In this document: one piece after another, positions 44,548-53,649 of the stretch
Position numbering within the stretch: position 1 is the first letter of the stretch
How the letters are laid out: each line of letters begins with the position of its first letter
Assembly: GCA_001770855.1 (NCBI GenBank)
Contig: MESE01000018.1
Coordinates: 1 to 64,000, forward strand
DNA from: Burkholderiales bacterium RIFCSPLOWO2_02_FULL_57_36
GTDB lineage: Bacteria; Pseudomonadota; Gammaproteobacteria; Burkholderiales; Burkholderiaceae_D
Length of the DNA: 64,000 bases
Direction of reading: 5' to 3'
Position numbers and translations under genes: made by a program
The notes under the pieces: generated by a model
Seen by the model: the letters and a program-made list of their open reading frames with translations, nothing else
What the model was told of the DNA's origin: nothing
Database searches by the model: none

Positions 44548-46118
44548 ATCACTGGATCATTGCGCCGATCGTGCTGCCGGCGATGTCGGCCGCGATACTG
44601 GTATTGCTCGGCTCGAAGCTGGGATTGCAACGGGCGCTGAATCTGGCCGTCACGCTGGGCCTGGTAGCGATCAACCTCAATCTGGCCATGGGCGCGGCCG
44701 ACGGCAGTGTCGGCGTCTATGCGCTGGGCGACTGGCCGGCGCCGTTCGGCATCGTGCTGGTACTCGACCGGCTCTCGGCAATCATGCTGTTGCTGACCTC
44801 GATTATCGCGCTTGCCAGCCTGCTGTATGCGTTGCGTGGCAGCGATGCTTCCGGCAAGTATTTCCATGCACTGTTCCAGTTCCTGCTGATGGGTTTGAAC
44901 GGCGCATTCCTGACCGGCGATTTCTTCAACCTGTTCGTGTTTTTCGAGGTATTGCTGATCGCGTCGTACGGCCTGCTGCTGCATGGCAGCGGCGGACCGC
45001 GGCTGAAAGCGGGCTTTCATTATGTCGCGATCAATCTGACCGGGTCGGCGTTGTTCCTGATCGGCGTCACGCTGCTGTATGCGATGACCGGCACACTCAA
45101 CATGGCTGACATGGCGCTCAAGGTTGCCGCTGCGCCGGCCGGGGATGCGGCGCTGATCCGCGCCGGCGCACTGATCATGCTGGTGGTATTTGCGATCAAG
45201 GCGGCGCTGCTGCCGCTGTATTTCTGGCTGCCCGATGCATACAGCGTGGCCAAGGCGCCGGTCGCCGCGATGTTCGCCATCATGACCAAGGTCGGCGCTT
45301 ACGCGGTGATCCGTATCTATACGCTGATTTTCGGCGCGGCGGCCGGTGTTGCGGCCGACGTGGCGATGCCATGGCTGTTGCCGGTGGCGCTGGCGACCAT
45401 GGTGCTCGCGACAGTGGGTGCATTGGCAAGCGGCTCGGTGCGCGTGCTGGCGAGCTATTTGACGGTAACGTCGGTGGGCACGATTTTCGTCGGTATCGGA
45501 TTGTTTACACCGACCGCGCTGAGCGCAGCGCTGTATTATCTGGCGCACAGCACGGTCACGATATCGCTGCTGTTCTTGCTCGCCGATCTGATCGGACGCA
45601 ATCGAGGCGATGTCCGCGATCGATTGACGCGGACCTTTCCGGTCGCGCAACCGGCGCTGCTGGGCTGGCTGTTTCTCCTAGGTGCGGCGGCAGTGGCGGG
45701 TGTGCCGCCGTTGTCCGGTTTTCTCGGCAAGGTAATGCTGCTGCAGGGCGCGCAGAATCACGCGCACGCGGTCTGGGTGTGGGCGGTGGTGCTGGGATCG
45801 GCGCTGTTCATGCTGATTGCCATGGCGCGCGCCGGCAGCATGCTGTTCTGGCATGTCGATACGGACCCCGATACGGCGCGCGTCGATAGCGGCATGCACG
45901 CCAGCCGGGCCGACCTGGTCCCGTTAGCGCTGCTTATCGGCTGCATCGTCGCGCTGACGATATGGGCCGGCCCCGCGGCACGATACACCGCAGCGGCAGC
46001 GAACGATCTGATGCAGCCTGCCGGTTATATCCGCGCGGTACTGGGAGATTCGCCCGCACTGCAATCATTCGGCCGTAGCGCCCCTGCGGTCGTCGAACGG
46101 GGAGGGCAGGGATCATGA
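44544..46118 (+). CDS. mrpD: Mrp antiporter subunit D
   Basis: A 524-residue NuoN/NuoM-like subunit with about fourteen membrane helices. FFEVLLIASYGLLLHG holds the conserved Glu and YSVAKAPVAAMFAIMTKVG holds a conserved Lys. GGAG seven bases before the ATG at 44544 gives the start, four bases inside mrpC. It is one of the two large antiporter-like subunits of the complex. Its stop overlaps the mrpE start. Confidence 0.95.
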   Translation: MNHWIIAPIVLPAMSAAILVLLGSKLGLQRALNLAVTLGLVAINLNLAMGAADGSVGVYALGDWPAPFGIVLVLDRLSAIMLLLTSIIALASLLYALRGSDASGKYFHALFQFLLMGLNGAFLTGDFFNLFVFFEVLLIASYGLLLHGSGGPRLKAGFHYVAINLTGSALFLIGVTLLYAMTGTLNMADMALKVAAAPAGDAALIRAGALIMLVVFAIKAALLPLYFWLPDAYSVAKAPVAAMFAIMTKVGAYAVIRIYTLIFGAAAGVAADVAMPWLLPVALATMVLATVGALASGSVRVLASYLTVTSVGTIFVGIGLFTPTALSAALYYLAHSTVTISLLFLLADLIGRNRGDVRDRLTRTFPVAQPALLGWLFLLGAAAVAGVPPLSGFLGKVMLLQGAQNHAHAVWVWAVVLGSALFMLIAMARAGSMLFWHVDTDPDTARVDSGMHASRADLVPLALLIGCIVALTIWAGPAARYTAAAANDLMQPAGYIRAVLGDSPALQSFGRSAPAVVERGGQGS

Positions 46119-46609
46119 AATATTTGCGTTGGCTTCCCCATCCGTTTTCCTCGTTGGCACTGTGGATCATCTGGCTGATGTTCAACAACACCATCGCACC
46201 GGCGCATGTGCTGCTCGGTGCGATCCTCGGCATCGCGATTCCCTGGATCACGCGTGCCTTATGGCCCGAGCGGCCGCATCTGAGTCATCCATTGACTGCG
46301 CTGCGGCTGTTCTTTGTGGTGATGTATGACATCGTGATCGCCAACCTGATCGTTGCACGGCTGATTCTCGGCCCGGTATCGGCGTTGCGGCCCGCGTTCG
46401 TCGAATTGCCGCTGCAACTGCGCAGCCCGTATGCAATTTCGGCGCTGGCTAGCATCATCACGCTCACGCCGGGCACGGTATCGGTGAGCTTGAGCGAGGA
46501 TCGCCGCACGCTGCTGGTTCACGCGCTGGACGTCGACGACCGGGATGCGCTGATCGCAGAAATCAAACAGCGTTACGAAATGCCATTGAAGGAGATTTTC
46601 GAATGTTGA
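46115..46609 (+). CDS. mrpE: Mrp antiporter subunit E
   Basis: A 164-residue protein with two N-terminal membrane helices and a soluble C-terminal domain (LTPGTVSVSLSEDRRTLLVHALD, ending in the Arg/Tyr-rich KQRYEMPLKE), as in MnhE. The start overlaps the mrpD stop as ATGA. Its tail overlaps mrpF by seven bases. It is an accessory subunit needed for complex assembly. Confidence 0.93.
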   Translation: MKYLRWLPHPFSSLALWIIWLMFNNTIAPAHVLLGAILGIAIPWITRALWPERPHLSHPLTALRLFFVVMYDIVIANLIVARLILGPVSALRPAFVELPLQLRSPYAISALASIITLTPGTVSVSLSEDRRTLLVHALDVDDRDALIAEIKQRYEMPLKEIFEC

Positions 46610-46872
46610 CGATATCGATCTGGATCGCGTTCGGTGCGATCGGCCTTGCGCTGCTGCTTAACCTGTACCGCTTGCTGCGCGGACCGGATGCACCGGACCG
46701 CATCCTGGCGCTCGATACCGCCTACGTGAACTCGATCGCGCTGCTGGTGCTGTTCGGCATCCAGCAGGGCAGCACGCTGTATTTCGAAATCGCGCTGCTG
46801 ATAGCGATGGTCGGCTTCGTCGGCACCGTGATACTTTCCAAGTATCTTCTGCGCGGCAACATCGCTGATTAG
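46603..46872 (+). CDS. mrpF: Mrp antiporter subunit F
   Basis: An 89-residue three-helix protein with the LRGPDAPDRILALDT loop of MnhF. AAGGAG before the ATG at 46603 supports the start, which lies inside the end of mrpE. It is a small structural subunit of the Mrp complex. Confidence 0.94.
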   Translation: MLTISIWIAFGAIGLALLLNLYRLLRGPDAPDRILALDTAYVNSIALLVLFGIQQGSTLYFEIALLIAMVGFVGTVILSKYLLRGNIAD

Positions 46873-46883
46873 GAGAAAGCAAC

Positions 46884-47210
46884 ATGTCCACCGCAATCGA
46901 AATTCTGGTCTCCATCGCGCTGCTGACAGGCGCGGCATTCGCACTGGTCGGTTCATGGGGACTGGCCAAGCTGCCGGATTTTTATACCCGGCTGCACGGA
47001 CCGTCCAAGGCTTCCACCATGGGCGTAGGCGGCATGCTGATCGGGTCGATGATCTATTTCGGCTTCCATGAAGGCGAGCTGAGCATGCATGAATGGCTGA
47101 TCACGCTGTTTCTGTTCATCAGCACGCCGGTCAGCGCGCACATGCTTTCCAAAGCCGCTCTGCATCTGAAACTCAAGACGATAAGCAGCCCGCCGCCCGA
47201 ACAGAAGTGA
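46884..47210 (+). CDS. mrpG: Mrp antiporter subunit G
   Basis: A 108-residue, three-helix MnhG-type subunit (FYTRLHGPSKASTMGVGGML is the family loop). AGGAG lies eight bases before the ATG. It closes the six-gene operon. Its 3' end overlaps, on the opposite strand, a small Pro-rich frame. Confidence 0.94.
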   Translation: MSTAIEILVSIALLTGAAFALVGSWGLAKLPDFYTRLHGPSKASTMGVGGMLIGSMIYFGFHEGELSMHEWLITLFLFISTPVSAHMLSKAALHLKLKTISSPPPEQK

Positions 47211-47346
47211 GTTTAACGCCCTGGCGCAAGCCGCCCGTTTCCGCAACAGGCTTCGGTTCAGCTTCGATCTGCGGCTCATCTGGAGGATCCGTCGGGTGCT
47301 CCGGCGGAATACGCGAAGGTTGGTCGTCCGGTAGCTGATCTGTCAT
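47173..47346 (-). CDS. Candidate small Pro-rich protein, antisense to the mrpG end
   Basis: A 57-residue frame (starts MTDQLPDDQPSRIPPEHPTD) very rich in Pro, Glu and Asp. GGAG six bases before the ATG at 47346 is a good ribosome site. It runs toward mrpG and overlaps its last 38 bases. Convergent overlaps like this are rare but real for small genes. No family is known. Confidence 0.4.
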   Translation of the reverse strand: MTDQLPDDQPSRIPPEHPTDPPDEPQIEAEPKPVAETGGLRQGVKLTSVRAAGCLSS

Positions 47347-47797
47347 TTTCATCTCCAACATGTTGTTCGTGCCGCGCGTTCAAGCGGCGTCACACTGTCT
47401 TTTTTCGGCAGCAACCTCTCATCGGCATTGCGGTGTAGACTGAATGCGCCATCGGTAGCATCATTGTTGCAATCGCCGTTCCCGCTTTTGGTATTTTTCC
47501 ACTGGAAATGAACTGTCCCCGGTCATGCGGTTTGAAGAAATCAGGCGGGGCCGGATACCGGGTTGGGATGGATAAAACGATAGGGCTGCGCCGATCGCCA
47601 TTGATGGTTTTTCCAATAAATCGGCCTGGCAAGATTTACCGGAATCAGTAATAACTGCATGCGCAAAGTGGAAGATATACATACACTCGAAATAGGTGAA
47701 AAGCAGTCGTTGAATATCGCCATCCTTTCAATATCGGGTGTGGTTCTTGCGTCATTGTTGTACCGCAATCTTTATCCTTAACCGAGCGAGAACGCCC
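47347..47797. other. Intergenic region before the PRC-barrel gene
   Basis: About 450 bases. The short frames on the minus strand here lack ribosome sites and protein-like composition. I see no RNA gene or clear promoter. Confidence 0.4.
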
Positions 47798-48562
47798 ATG
47801 CTACAAAGCGCCAGAAAATTGAAAGGCTTTGCTATTGCCGCAACCGACGGCGATATCGGGAAAGTGACCGATATTTATTTCGACGACCAGAAGTGGGCGA
47901 TCCGGTATTTCGTGGTCGATACAGGCGGTTGGCTGACGGGACGAAAGGTGCTGATTTCGCCGATATCGATTCAGGAAGTCGACTGGGAGCGTCATTCAGT
48001 GCGCGTCGCCCTGACGCGCCAGCAAATCAAGGCCAGTCCAGGTATCGACACCGAGCAACCGGTATCGCGGCAGCAGGAAGCCGAGTTCTATCGGCATTAC
48101 GACTACCCGCTTTACTGGACCGGCCCCTTGCTGTGGGGATTCGGCGCGTTTCCTCCGTTGGGCGACTTGCTGCATCGTGGCGGCGCGCCCGCCGAAGACA
48201 TGGGCGACGAAACGGATCTCGATCATGAAGATTCGCATCTGCGCAGCAGCAATGAAGTGATCGGCTACGACATCCGTGAAACCAATGATCTGATCGGTCA
48301 CGTCGAAGATTTTTTATTCGATAGCCGCGACTGGTCGATTCGCTTCATGATCGTGAACACGCGCCAATGGTGGCCCGGCAAGCATGTGATGATTTCGCCG
48401 CAGCTGATTCAGGAGGTCAATTGGCCGAGCAGGCAAGTCGTTGTTAACGTAACCCGTGAAGCGGTGGAAAACAGTCTTGAGTACGATCCGGCCCATCCGC
48501 CAGCCGAAGACGATAGCGCCGACCTGTATCGGCGCTTCGACAAGCCGCCGGACAAGACATAG
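47798..48562 (+). CDS. Tandem PRC-barrel domain protein
   Basis: About 254 residues with two PRC-barrel domains. The first (residues 1-85) has LKGFAIAATDGDIGKVTDIYF and WAIRYFVVDTGGWLTGRKVL. The second (about 145-240) repeats it as VIGYDIRETNDLIGHVEDFLF and WSIRFMIVNTRQWWPGKHVM. The frame is open from 47738, but the ATG at 47798 starts the first domain in the usual way. PRC-barrels bind RNA or proteins in ribosome maturation and photosynthetic complexes; this stress-type pair has no assigned role. It is convergent with the DUF2254 gene. Confidence 0.85.
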   Translation: MLQSARKLKGFAIAATDGDIGKVTDIYFDDQKWAIRYFVVDTGGWLTGRKVLISPISIQEVDWERHSVRVALTRQQIKASPGIDTEQPVSRQQEAEFYRHYDYPLYWTGPLLWGFGAFPPLGDLLHRGGAPAEDMGDETDLDHEDSHLRSSNEVIGYDIRETNDLIGHVEDFLFDSRDWSIRFMIVNTRQWWPGKHVMISPQLIQEVNWPSRQVVVNVTREAVENSLEYDPAHPPAEDDSADLYRRFDKPPDKT

Positions 48563-48573
48563 ACTGTCAGAAA

Positions 48574-49878
48574 TCAAAGCGCCGTGGCCTCAAGCACGCA
48601 GCATTTGAGCGCTTCGGTTCGATGCATTTCAATTTTCTTCAATTGATCCGGAAACTGGACGTTGCATCTCGCATAATCCGATACGAGCCGAACCTGGTCA
48701 GCGATATCCTTCTTCCGTGCAATATCGTTCGTGACACGGGCCAGCGTTTCAAGCGCCTCCAGCAGGCGCACGTAGATCGCGACGTTCCCCTGCGCAGTTT
48801 CGCGTATCTGCTCGAACGCTTCATTGAGAAAATCGCCAAAATCCGGGCCTTTCGGAATAACCAGCAGCTCGCCCTTGCTGAACTGACGATTCGGCGCGAT
48901 CCGGCGCGGAGCAAGCTTGATCATGATGGATGAAAGGTAATCAATGCACATGATTGCCGTGGTCGTATCGTTGATCGCCGGCGACATTGCTTTCAATGCA
49001 ATGTCGGCCAGTTGCCTGATGCCCGCACCCACATCCTGTTCCACGGTTCGATAGTGCCCGATTAAATAGAAGCTGTTCAGCTTGCGCGTCATTTCTCCGC
49101 TGGGAGGTGTCGTAATCGATATAAGCGTCAAACCCCGTGTCACGAATTCACCTACCGATTTTTCCATCCTGGCTGTGACGAAGTAACTTTTTGCAAAAGC
49201 AAGCAGCGCATCGTGATCGAGCGTCTGCAGATAGCCGCTACGTAATGAGCAGACCGGAAACCATTCATGGTGCTCGGTCTTGCCCAACCGCCAGACCGCA
49301 TCGTTTGCATTGCGGCGTTCCAGCGGATCGGGAAATATTGCGTCGACCGTCTTCAGCGTATCGGCGGATACGGACGATACGATAGTCGACACTTGTATCG
49401 ACGACGCCATATGGTGAATGAAGAACATCAGAAGTCCGGCGCCGGCCAATGAAAGAAGTAGTGCAATTGTCACGGCGGCAGATGGAACCATGCTTTCGGT
49501 GCTGCCCTGAATGGAGCGCATCACAATCAGGCAGTAGACAAAGGTGCCGACGAACACCCCGAGCACCGCTTGGGTGCGATAGCTGCCCATGAAGGTGCGG
49601 ATCACGCGAGGCGTATATTGCGCCGCTCCCAGAGACAGTACCAGCAGCGTGATTGAAAACGTCAATGCGGCTAAGGTAATCATTGCGCCTGCCGCCACGG
49701 CCAGCATGCCGCGTGCGCCTTCGGCACTTGTGCCGAATAGCCACGGCCAGGGCGAAAGTGCGGCTACGTCGATTCTTGAATCCAGTTCGATCGCGGAAAT
49801 TGCCAGCACAACGGCGCCGGCCGTGATGATGGCCGGCAAAAACCACAGACTGTACCTAATATCCTGTAAAAATCGCAT
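48574..49878 (-). CDS. DUF2254 membrane protein
   Basis: About 434 residues. Four membrane helices in the N-terminal half (SLWFLPAIITAGAVVLAISAI onward) precede a large soluble region with DPLERRNANDAVW and the LKAMSPAINDTTTAIMCIDYL block typical of DUF2254. Function unknown. The frame continues upstream to 50058, but the ATG at 49878 behind GAGACGG, placing the first helix near the start, fits the family. Confidence 0.88.
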   Translation of the reverse strand: MRFLQDIRYSLWFLPAIITAGAVVLAISAIELDSRIDVAALSPWPWLFGTSAEGARGMLAVAAGAMITLAALTFSITLLVLSLGAAQYTPRVIRTFMGSYRTQAVLGVFVGTFVYCLIVMRSIQGSTESMVPSAAVTIALLLSLAGAGLLMFFIHHMASSIQVSTIVSSVSADTLKTVDAIFPDPLERRNANDAVWRLGKTEHHEWFPVCSLRSGYLQTLDHDALLAFAKSYFVTARMEKSVGEFVTRGLTLISITTPPSGEMTRKLNSFYLIGHYRTVEQDVGAGIRQLADIALKAMSPAINDTTTAIMCIDYLSSIMIKLAPRRIAPNRQFSKGELLVIPKGPDFGDFLNEAFEQIRETAQGNVAIYVRLLEALETLARVTNDIARKKDIADQVRLVSDYARCNVQFPDQLKKIEMHRTEALKCCVLEATAL

Positions 49879-50403
49879 GATCCGTCTCAATCGGTCAATC
49901 CTCCATCCGGTCGATAATGCAAAACAGGCCGCCGCGTCGGGCGCCGTCGCCTCATGTGTGCACCTGTGGCGTAGTGCGTAACCAATGGAGCATCGTGCCG
50001 AATTTAACAAGGCAAGGTGTATGCCATCCGCGCACGCCAACCGCAGTCGACGATTCATTCTTCAGATTGGCCCCTCTTATCTCTTGCATGAAAAAGCAAT
50101 TGGAATCCAGTTCATTTTGCGATAATCCCGCACGGTCACTTCAACCAATCGCAAGAAGAGGCTGACTTGATGCTCGAATCAGGGTTGCGGATTTCCGGCA
50201 GCGCATGGAGTTCCATTGATCTTTTAGAAAATAATTGCAGCATCATGAATTGATGCCTTCGGCCCCCAACCTACACCCCAAAGGGCACCTCGACCGCCCC
50301 CCTCGCCGCACCGGCTTCAGTGTGGATGGCGTTTCCCGCGCACCGATACGGTACGATCGGGCGCAGCCGGTAGAAGGACTGTATGTCTACCTGAGTTGAA
50401 GGC

Positions 50404-50428
50404 GGCTATATACATCGGCTATATACAT
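50404..50428 (+). repeat. Tandem 12-base direct repeat
   Basis: GGCTATATACAT occurs twice, at 50404-50415 and 50417-50428, a 13-base period. This could be a paired regulator site on one face of the helix or a chance duplication. Confidence 0.5.
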
Positions 50429-50569
50429 TTCATACTGCTTTTTCGGGAGTTTGGCCGAGTTACTCAAGAGGCAAAGAAACCCGTGCTTTGACGTATAACA
50501 ACATCCTTGTTAAAATCGCCGTTCGTAAATCCCTGCCAAAATACCAATGTAGTCCTCCTTTCTTCCTGT

Positions 50570-50583
50570 GGGAAAATTTTCCC
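50570..50583. promoter_or_regulatory. Perfect 14-base palindrome
   Basis: GGGAAAATTTTCCC is a perfect palindrome of a type that a dimeric regulator could bind. It lies about 280 bases before the SulP start. The cognate regulator is unknown. Confidence 0.35.
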
Positions 50584-50745
50584 GCGCCAGAGATCTGAAA
50601 CAAGCTGGTCTATCATCCGCTTTTTTCGGTCGCATCTTGCATCATGATGATTGCATTGCAACCTGGTAACTCAGGATTTGTCTCCTGCCAATTGTGCTGC
50701 TCCGTACTGCTTGTGGTAGCTGATCTACTCCATTCAGTTGTCAAT

Positions 50746-50770
50746 TGATTCGATGTTCGACATCGGATCA
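50746..50770. promoter_or_regulatory. Inverted repeat before the SulP gene
   Basis: TGATTCGATGT and ACATCGGATCA pair over 11 bases with one G-T wobble around a TCG centre. It lies about 90 bases before the SulP ATG, so it is a candidate operator or 5'-UTR hairpin. Confidence 0.4.
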
Positions 50771-50857
50771 GCGAATGCCTGTGATTGGTGTTTTTAGCAG
50801 CGTGTACATCCACGTTTGCGAAGCTCCGATCGCGTTTTTGAATACAAAATATACACA

Positions 50858-52339
50858 ATGGCAATAAAAAGACTGCGCCAGGAATGGCTTTCCAATACTC
50901 GCGGCGATCTGCTGGCCGGACTCGTTGTCGCACTCGCGCTGATTCCGGAGGCGATCGCATTTTCCATCATCGCTGGCGTCGATCCGAAAGTCGGACTGTA
51001 TGCGTCGTTCTGCATCGCCGTCGTTACCGCCGTTGCCGGCGGACGGCCGGGAATGATTTCCGCCGCCACGGGAGCGATGGCGTTGGTCATGGTAACGCTG
51101 GTGAAAGACCATGGCCTTCAATACCTTCTGGCTGCGACGGTCCTGACGGGCGTGCTGCAGATCATCGCGGGCGGCTTGCGATTGGGCTCGCTGATGCGCT
51201 TCGTATCGCGTTCGGTGGTGACCGGCTTTGTCAATGCGCTTGCCATCCTGATTTTTTTGGCTCAGCTGCCGGAACTTACCAATGTCACGTGGGTGGTGTA
51301 CGCAGTCGTGGCAGCCGGCCTGGCGATCATTTATCTTCTTCCATACCTGACCAAGGCGATTCCATCGCCGTTGGTGTGCATCGTAGTACTGACCATCGTC
51401 GCGATAGGATTGGGACTGGATATCCGCACCGTCGGCGATATGGGCCAGTTACCCGACAGCCTGCCGATCTTCCTGTTGCCGCAAGTGCCGCTGAACTTCC
51501 AGACGCTTGCGATTATTCTGCCTTATGCCTTGACGCTGGCAACGGTGGGCCTGCTGGAGTCGATGATGACGGCGACCATCGTGGACGACCTTACCGATAC
51601 GCCAAGCAACAAGAATCGCGAATGCGCCGGGCAGGGCGCCGCCAACATCGCGGCCGGTTTTCTCGGCGGCATGGCCGGCTGCGCGATGATCGGGCAGTCG
51701 GTAATCAACGTGAAGTCCGGCGGCCGCGGCCGGCTATCGACCATGACGGCCGGCGTGGTTCTCCTGATCATGGTGGTGTTCCTCGGACCATGGGTCGAGC
51801 GCATTCCGATGGCGGCGCTGGTTGCCGTGATGATCATGGTCTCGATCGGGACTTTCAGCTGGGAATCGCTGCGCAATATGACAAAGCATCCGAAAAGCTC
51901 AAGCATCGTCATGGTCGCCACCGTGGTGGTGGTGGTGGTCACCCACGATCTGGCGAAAGGCGTCTTTGTCGGCGTGCTGTTGAGCGCGTTGTTCTTTGCG
52001 GCGAAGGTCGGACGGATACTTCACGTCGGATCGGTTTCGGCCGATGAGGGGCGCGCCCGCCACTACATCGTGACAGGCCAGGTATTTTTTGCATCCGCCG
52101 ATCGGTTCAATGCATCATTCGACTTCAAGGAAGTCATCGAACAGGTACGCATCGATGTCAGCCATGCGCACTTCTGGGATATCACCGCGGTCAGCGCGCT
52201 GGATAAAGTGGTGCTCAAGTTTCGCCGCGAGGGTACACAGGTCGAGATCGTCGGTTTGAATGAGGCCAGTGCGACGCTTGTCGATCGCTTTGCAGTGCAT
52301 GACAAACCCGATGCCATCGAAGGGATGATCGGCCATTAA
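50858..52339 (+). CDS. SulP family anion transporter with STAS domain
   Basis: About 493 residues. Ten or more membrane helices carry the SulP signature blocks ([21 protein letters not shown], and the following GLYASF). The C-terminal STAS domain contains [14 protein letters not shown], where the Ser region corresponds to the phosphorylation site of anti-sigma antagonists. It transports sulfate, bicarbonate or another anion. The ATG at 50858 is preferred over the earlier TTG at 50816. The universal stress protein gene follows 26 bases later, so the two are an operon. Confidence 0.92.
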   Translation: MAIKRLRQEWLSNTRGDLLAGLVVALALIPEAIAFSIIAGVDPKVGLYASFCIAVVTAVAGGRPGMISAATGAMALVMVTLVKDHGLQYLLAATVLTGVLQIIAGGLRLGSLMRFVSRSVVTGFVNALAILIFLAQLPELTNVTWVVYAVVAAGLAIIYLLPYLTKAIPSPLVCIVVLTIVAIGLGLDIRTVGDMGQLPDSLPIFLLPQVPLNFQTLAIILPYALTLATVGLLESMMTATIVDDLTDTPSNKNRECAGQGAANIAAGFLGGMAGCAMIGQSVINVKSGGRGRLSTMTAGVVLLIMVVFLGPWVERIPMAALVAVMIMVSIGTFSWESLRNMTKHPKSSSIVMVATVVVVVVTHDLAKGVFVGVLLSALFFAAKVGRILHVGSVSADEGRARHYIVTGQVFFASADRFNASFDFKEVIEQVRIDVSHAHFWDITAVSALDKVVLKFRREGTQVEIVGLNEASATLVDRFAVHDKPDAIEGMIGH

Positions 52340-52365
52340 GTGGCGCCACACCAAGGAGAGGTAGG

Positions 52366-53223
52366 ATGAATAACAAAGTACTGGCTTGCATCGACCATTC
52401 CAGTTATACGCCGAGTATTTGCGACTATGCGGCATGGGCCGCAACGCGTCTGGCGGCCCCACTGGAATTTATCCATGTGCTCGACCGACACCCGGAAAAA
52501 GCCCCTGTGCGCGATTTCAGCGGCAGCATCGGCCTTGGGACGCAGGAACACCTGCTTGAGGACTTGGCGCTGCTGGACGAGAAAAGAAGCAGGCTGGCAC
52601 AGGAAGCCGGCCGCCAGCTGATTGAAGCAGCCAAGCTGCGAGCCGCATCCGCGGGTGTGGCACATGCCGAAGGACGGCAGCGCCATGGCGAACTGGTCGA
52701 GACGCTCGCGGAAATGGAAAACGACGCCAGGTTGTTTGTCCTGGGCAAGCGCGGCGAGGCGGCTGAAACGGCGCGCCAGCATCTCGGCAGCAATCTGGAG
52801 CGGGTGGTTCGCGCGCTGCATCGCCCGATTCTCGCTGTTCCGGCAGACTTTCGCGCACCGCGCAACATCATGGTTGCTTTCGACGGCAGCGCGACTACCC
52901 GAAAAGGCGTGGAAATGATCGCGTCGAGTCCGCTGTTTCGCGGCCTGCCGTGCCATGTCGTGATGGCCGATTCGGGTTCCGCCTCCGCGAAAGAGCAGAT
53001 CGAATGGGCACGAACCACACTGGAGAGAGCCGGATTCGAGACGCATACCGCCATCGTCGCCGGCGACGCCGAAGCCGCACTCGCAGCCTATCTGCAGGCG
53101 CATGACATTGACTTGCTGGCCATGGGCGCGTACGGGCATTCGCGGATTCGTCAATTACTGGTCGGCAGCACTACCACCACCATGCTTCGGACCTTGTCGG
53201 TGCCGATTCTCCTGTTGCGCTAA
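52366..53223 (+). CDS. Two-domain universal stress protein
   Basis: A 285-residue protein of two UspA domains. The ATP-binding motif G-x-x-G-x9-G-S/T is present in both: LGKRGEAAETARQHLGS in the first and GAYGHSRIRQLLVGST in the second. AGGAGAGGTAGG before the ATG is a very strong ribosome site. Co-transcription with a SulP transporter is known in other bacteria and suggests coupled control, but the mechanism is not evident. Confidence 0.93.
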   Translation: MNNKVLACIDHSSYTPSICDYAAWAATRLAAPLEFIHVLDRHPEKAPVRDFSGSIGLGTQEHLLEDLALLDEKRSRLAQEAGRQLIEAAKLRAASAGVAHAEGRQRHGELVETLAEMENDARLFVLGKRGEAAETARQHLGSNLERVVRALHRPILAVPADFRAPRNIMVAFDGSATTRKGVEMIASSPLFRGLPCHVVMADSGSASAKEQIEWARTTLERAGFETHTAIVAGDAEAALAAYLQAHDIDLLAMGAYGHSRIRQLLVGSTTTTMLRTLSVPILLLR

Positions 53224-53649
53224 CCGTTCATGCGGTCGATACGGACGCGGCGATGGTCAAATACATCCGCTCGCGTCCGGCTTCGCCATCAAATTATTTT
53301 CGAGCAGACACCGCGTGCAACAACGCAAGCCGAGCCGGTGGGAAATATGCGCCTGCACGGCACATTAAGGCGGCCATCTCTCTTCCTCAACCAAAAAAAA
53401 TCACAGGCCTTTCGGCCGTCTACCCCGGTTCCGCAGAAACTTGTCCGTATGTATGTTGATTTGCGTCAAATGATAATCATGGGCGCGCTATTGCATGTCG
53501 GCAGATAGTCTTCAAAATAGCCGAGACGGTTATACGGCAGGTAAATAACGAGTCGGAACGCTTGCGGCATAAAAATTGCCGCACATAACAAGAATCAATT
53601 CCGCGTCATACCCCATATCAGCTTACGGCGTGCCGTCACAGCCATAAGT
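53224..53649. other. Intergenic region before the GGDEF/EAL gene
   Basis: About 430 bases. It contains an FNR-like box (53456-53469) and a seven-base hairpin (TGCGGCA / TGCCGCA, 53563-53583) ahead of the signalling gene. No gene is supported. Confidence 0.45.
53456..53469 (+). promoter_or_regulatory. FNR/Anr-like box before the GGDEF/EAL gene
   Basis: TTGAT-TTGC-GTCAA, one mismatch from TTGAT-N4-ATCAA, about 180 bases before the presumed start of the signalling gene. The upstream neighbour ends at 53223, so the downstream gene is the likely target. No good -10 was identified at the class II distance. Confidence 0.4.

Larger units (their letters stand above)
49879..50857. other. Long intergenic region with several symmetric elements
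   Basis: Nearly 1 kb between the divergent DUF2254 and SulP genes, with no supported gene. It holds a tandem 12-base repeat (50404-50428), a perfect 14-base palindrome (50570-50583) and an 11-base inverted repeat (50746-50770), listed separately. The rest shows no RNA gene that I recognise. Confidence 0.5.

Noticed and set aside
44394-45650. Long minus-strand frame (418 codons)
   Set aside because: Antisense to mrpC and mrpD, with a Gln/Arg/His-rich composition typical of a shadow of a GC-rich membrane gene.
50884-52047. Plus-strand frame of 387 codons
   Set aside because: It overlaps the SulP gene in another frame and is Arg/Gly-rich without membrane segments; the SulP frame has clear motifs.
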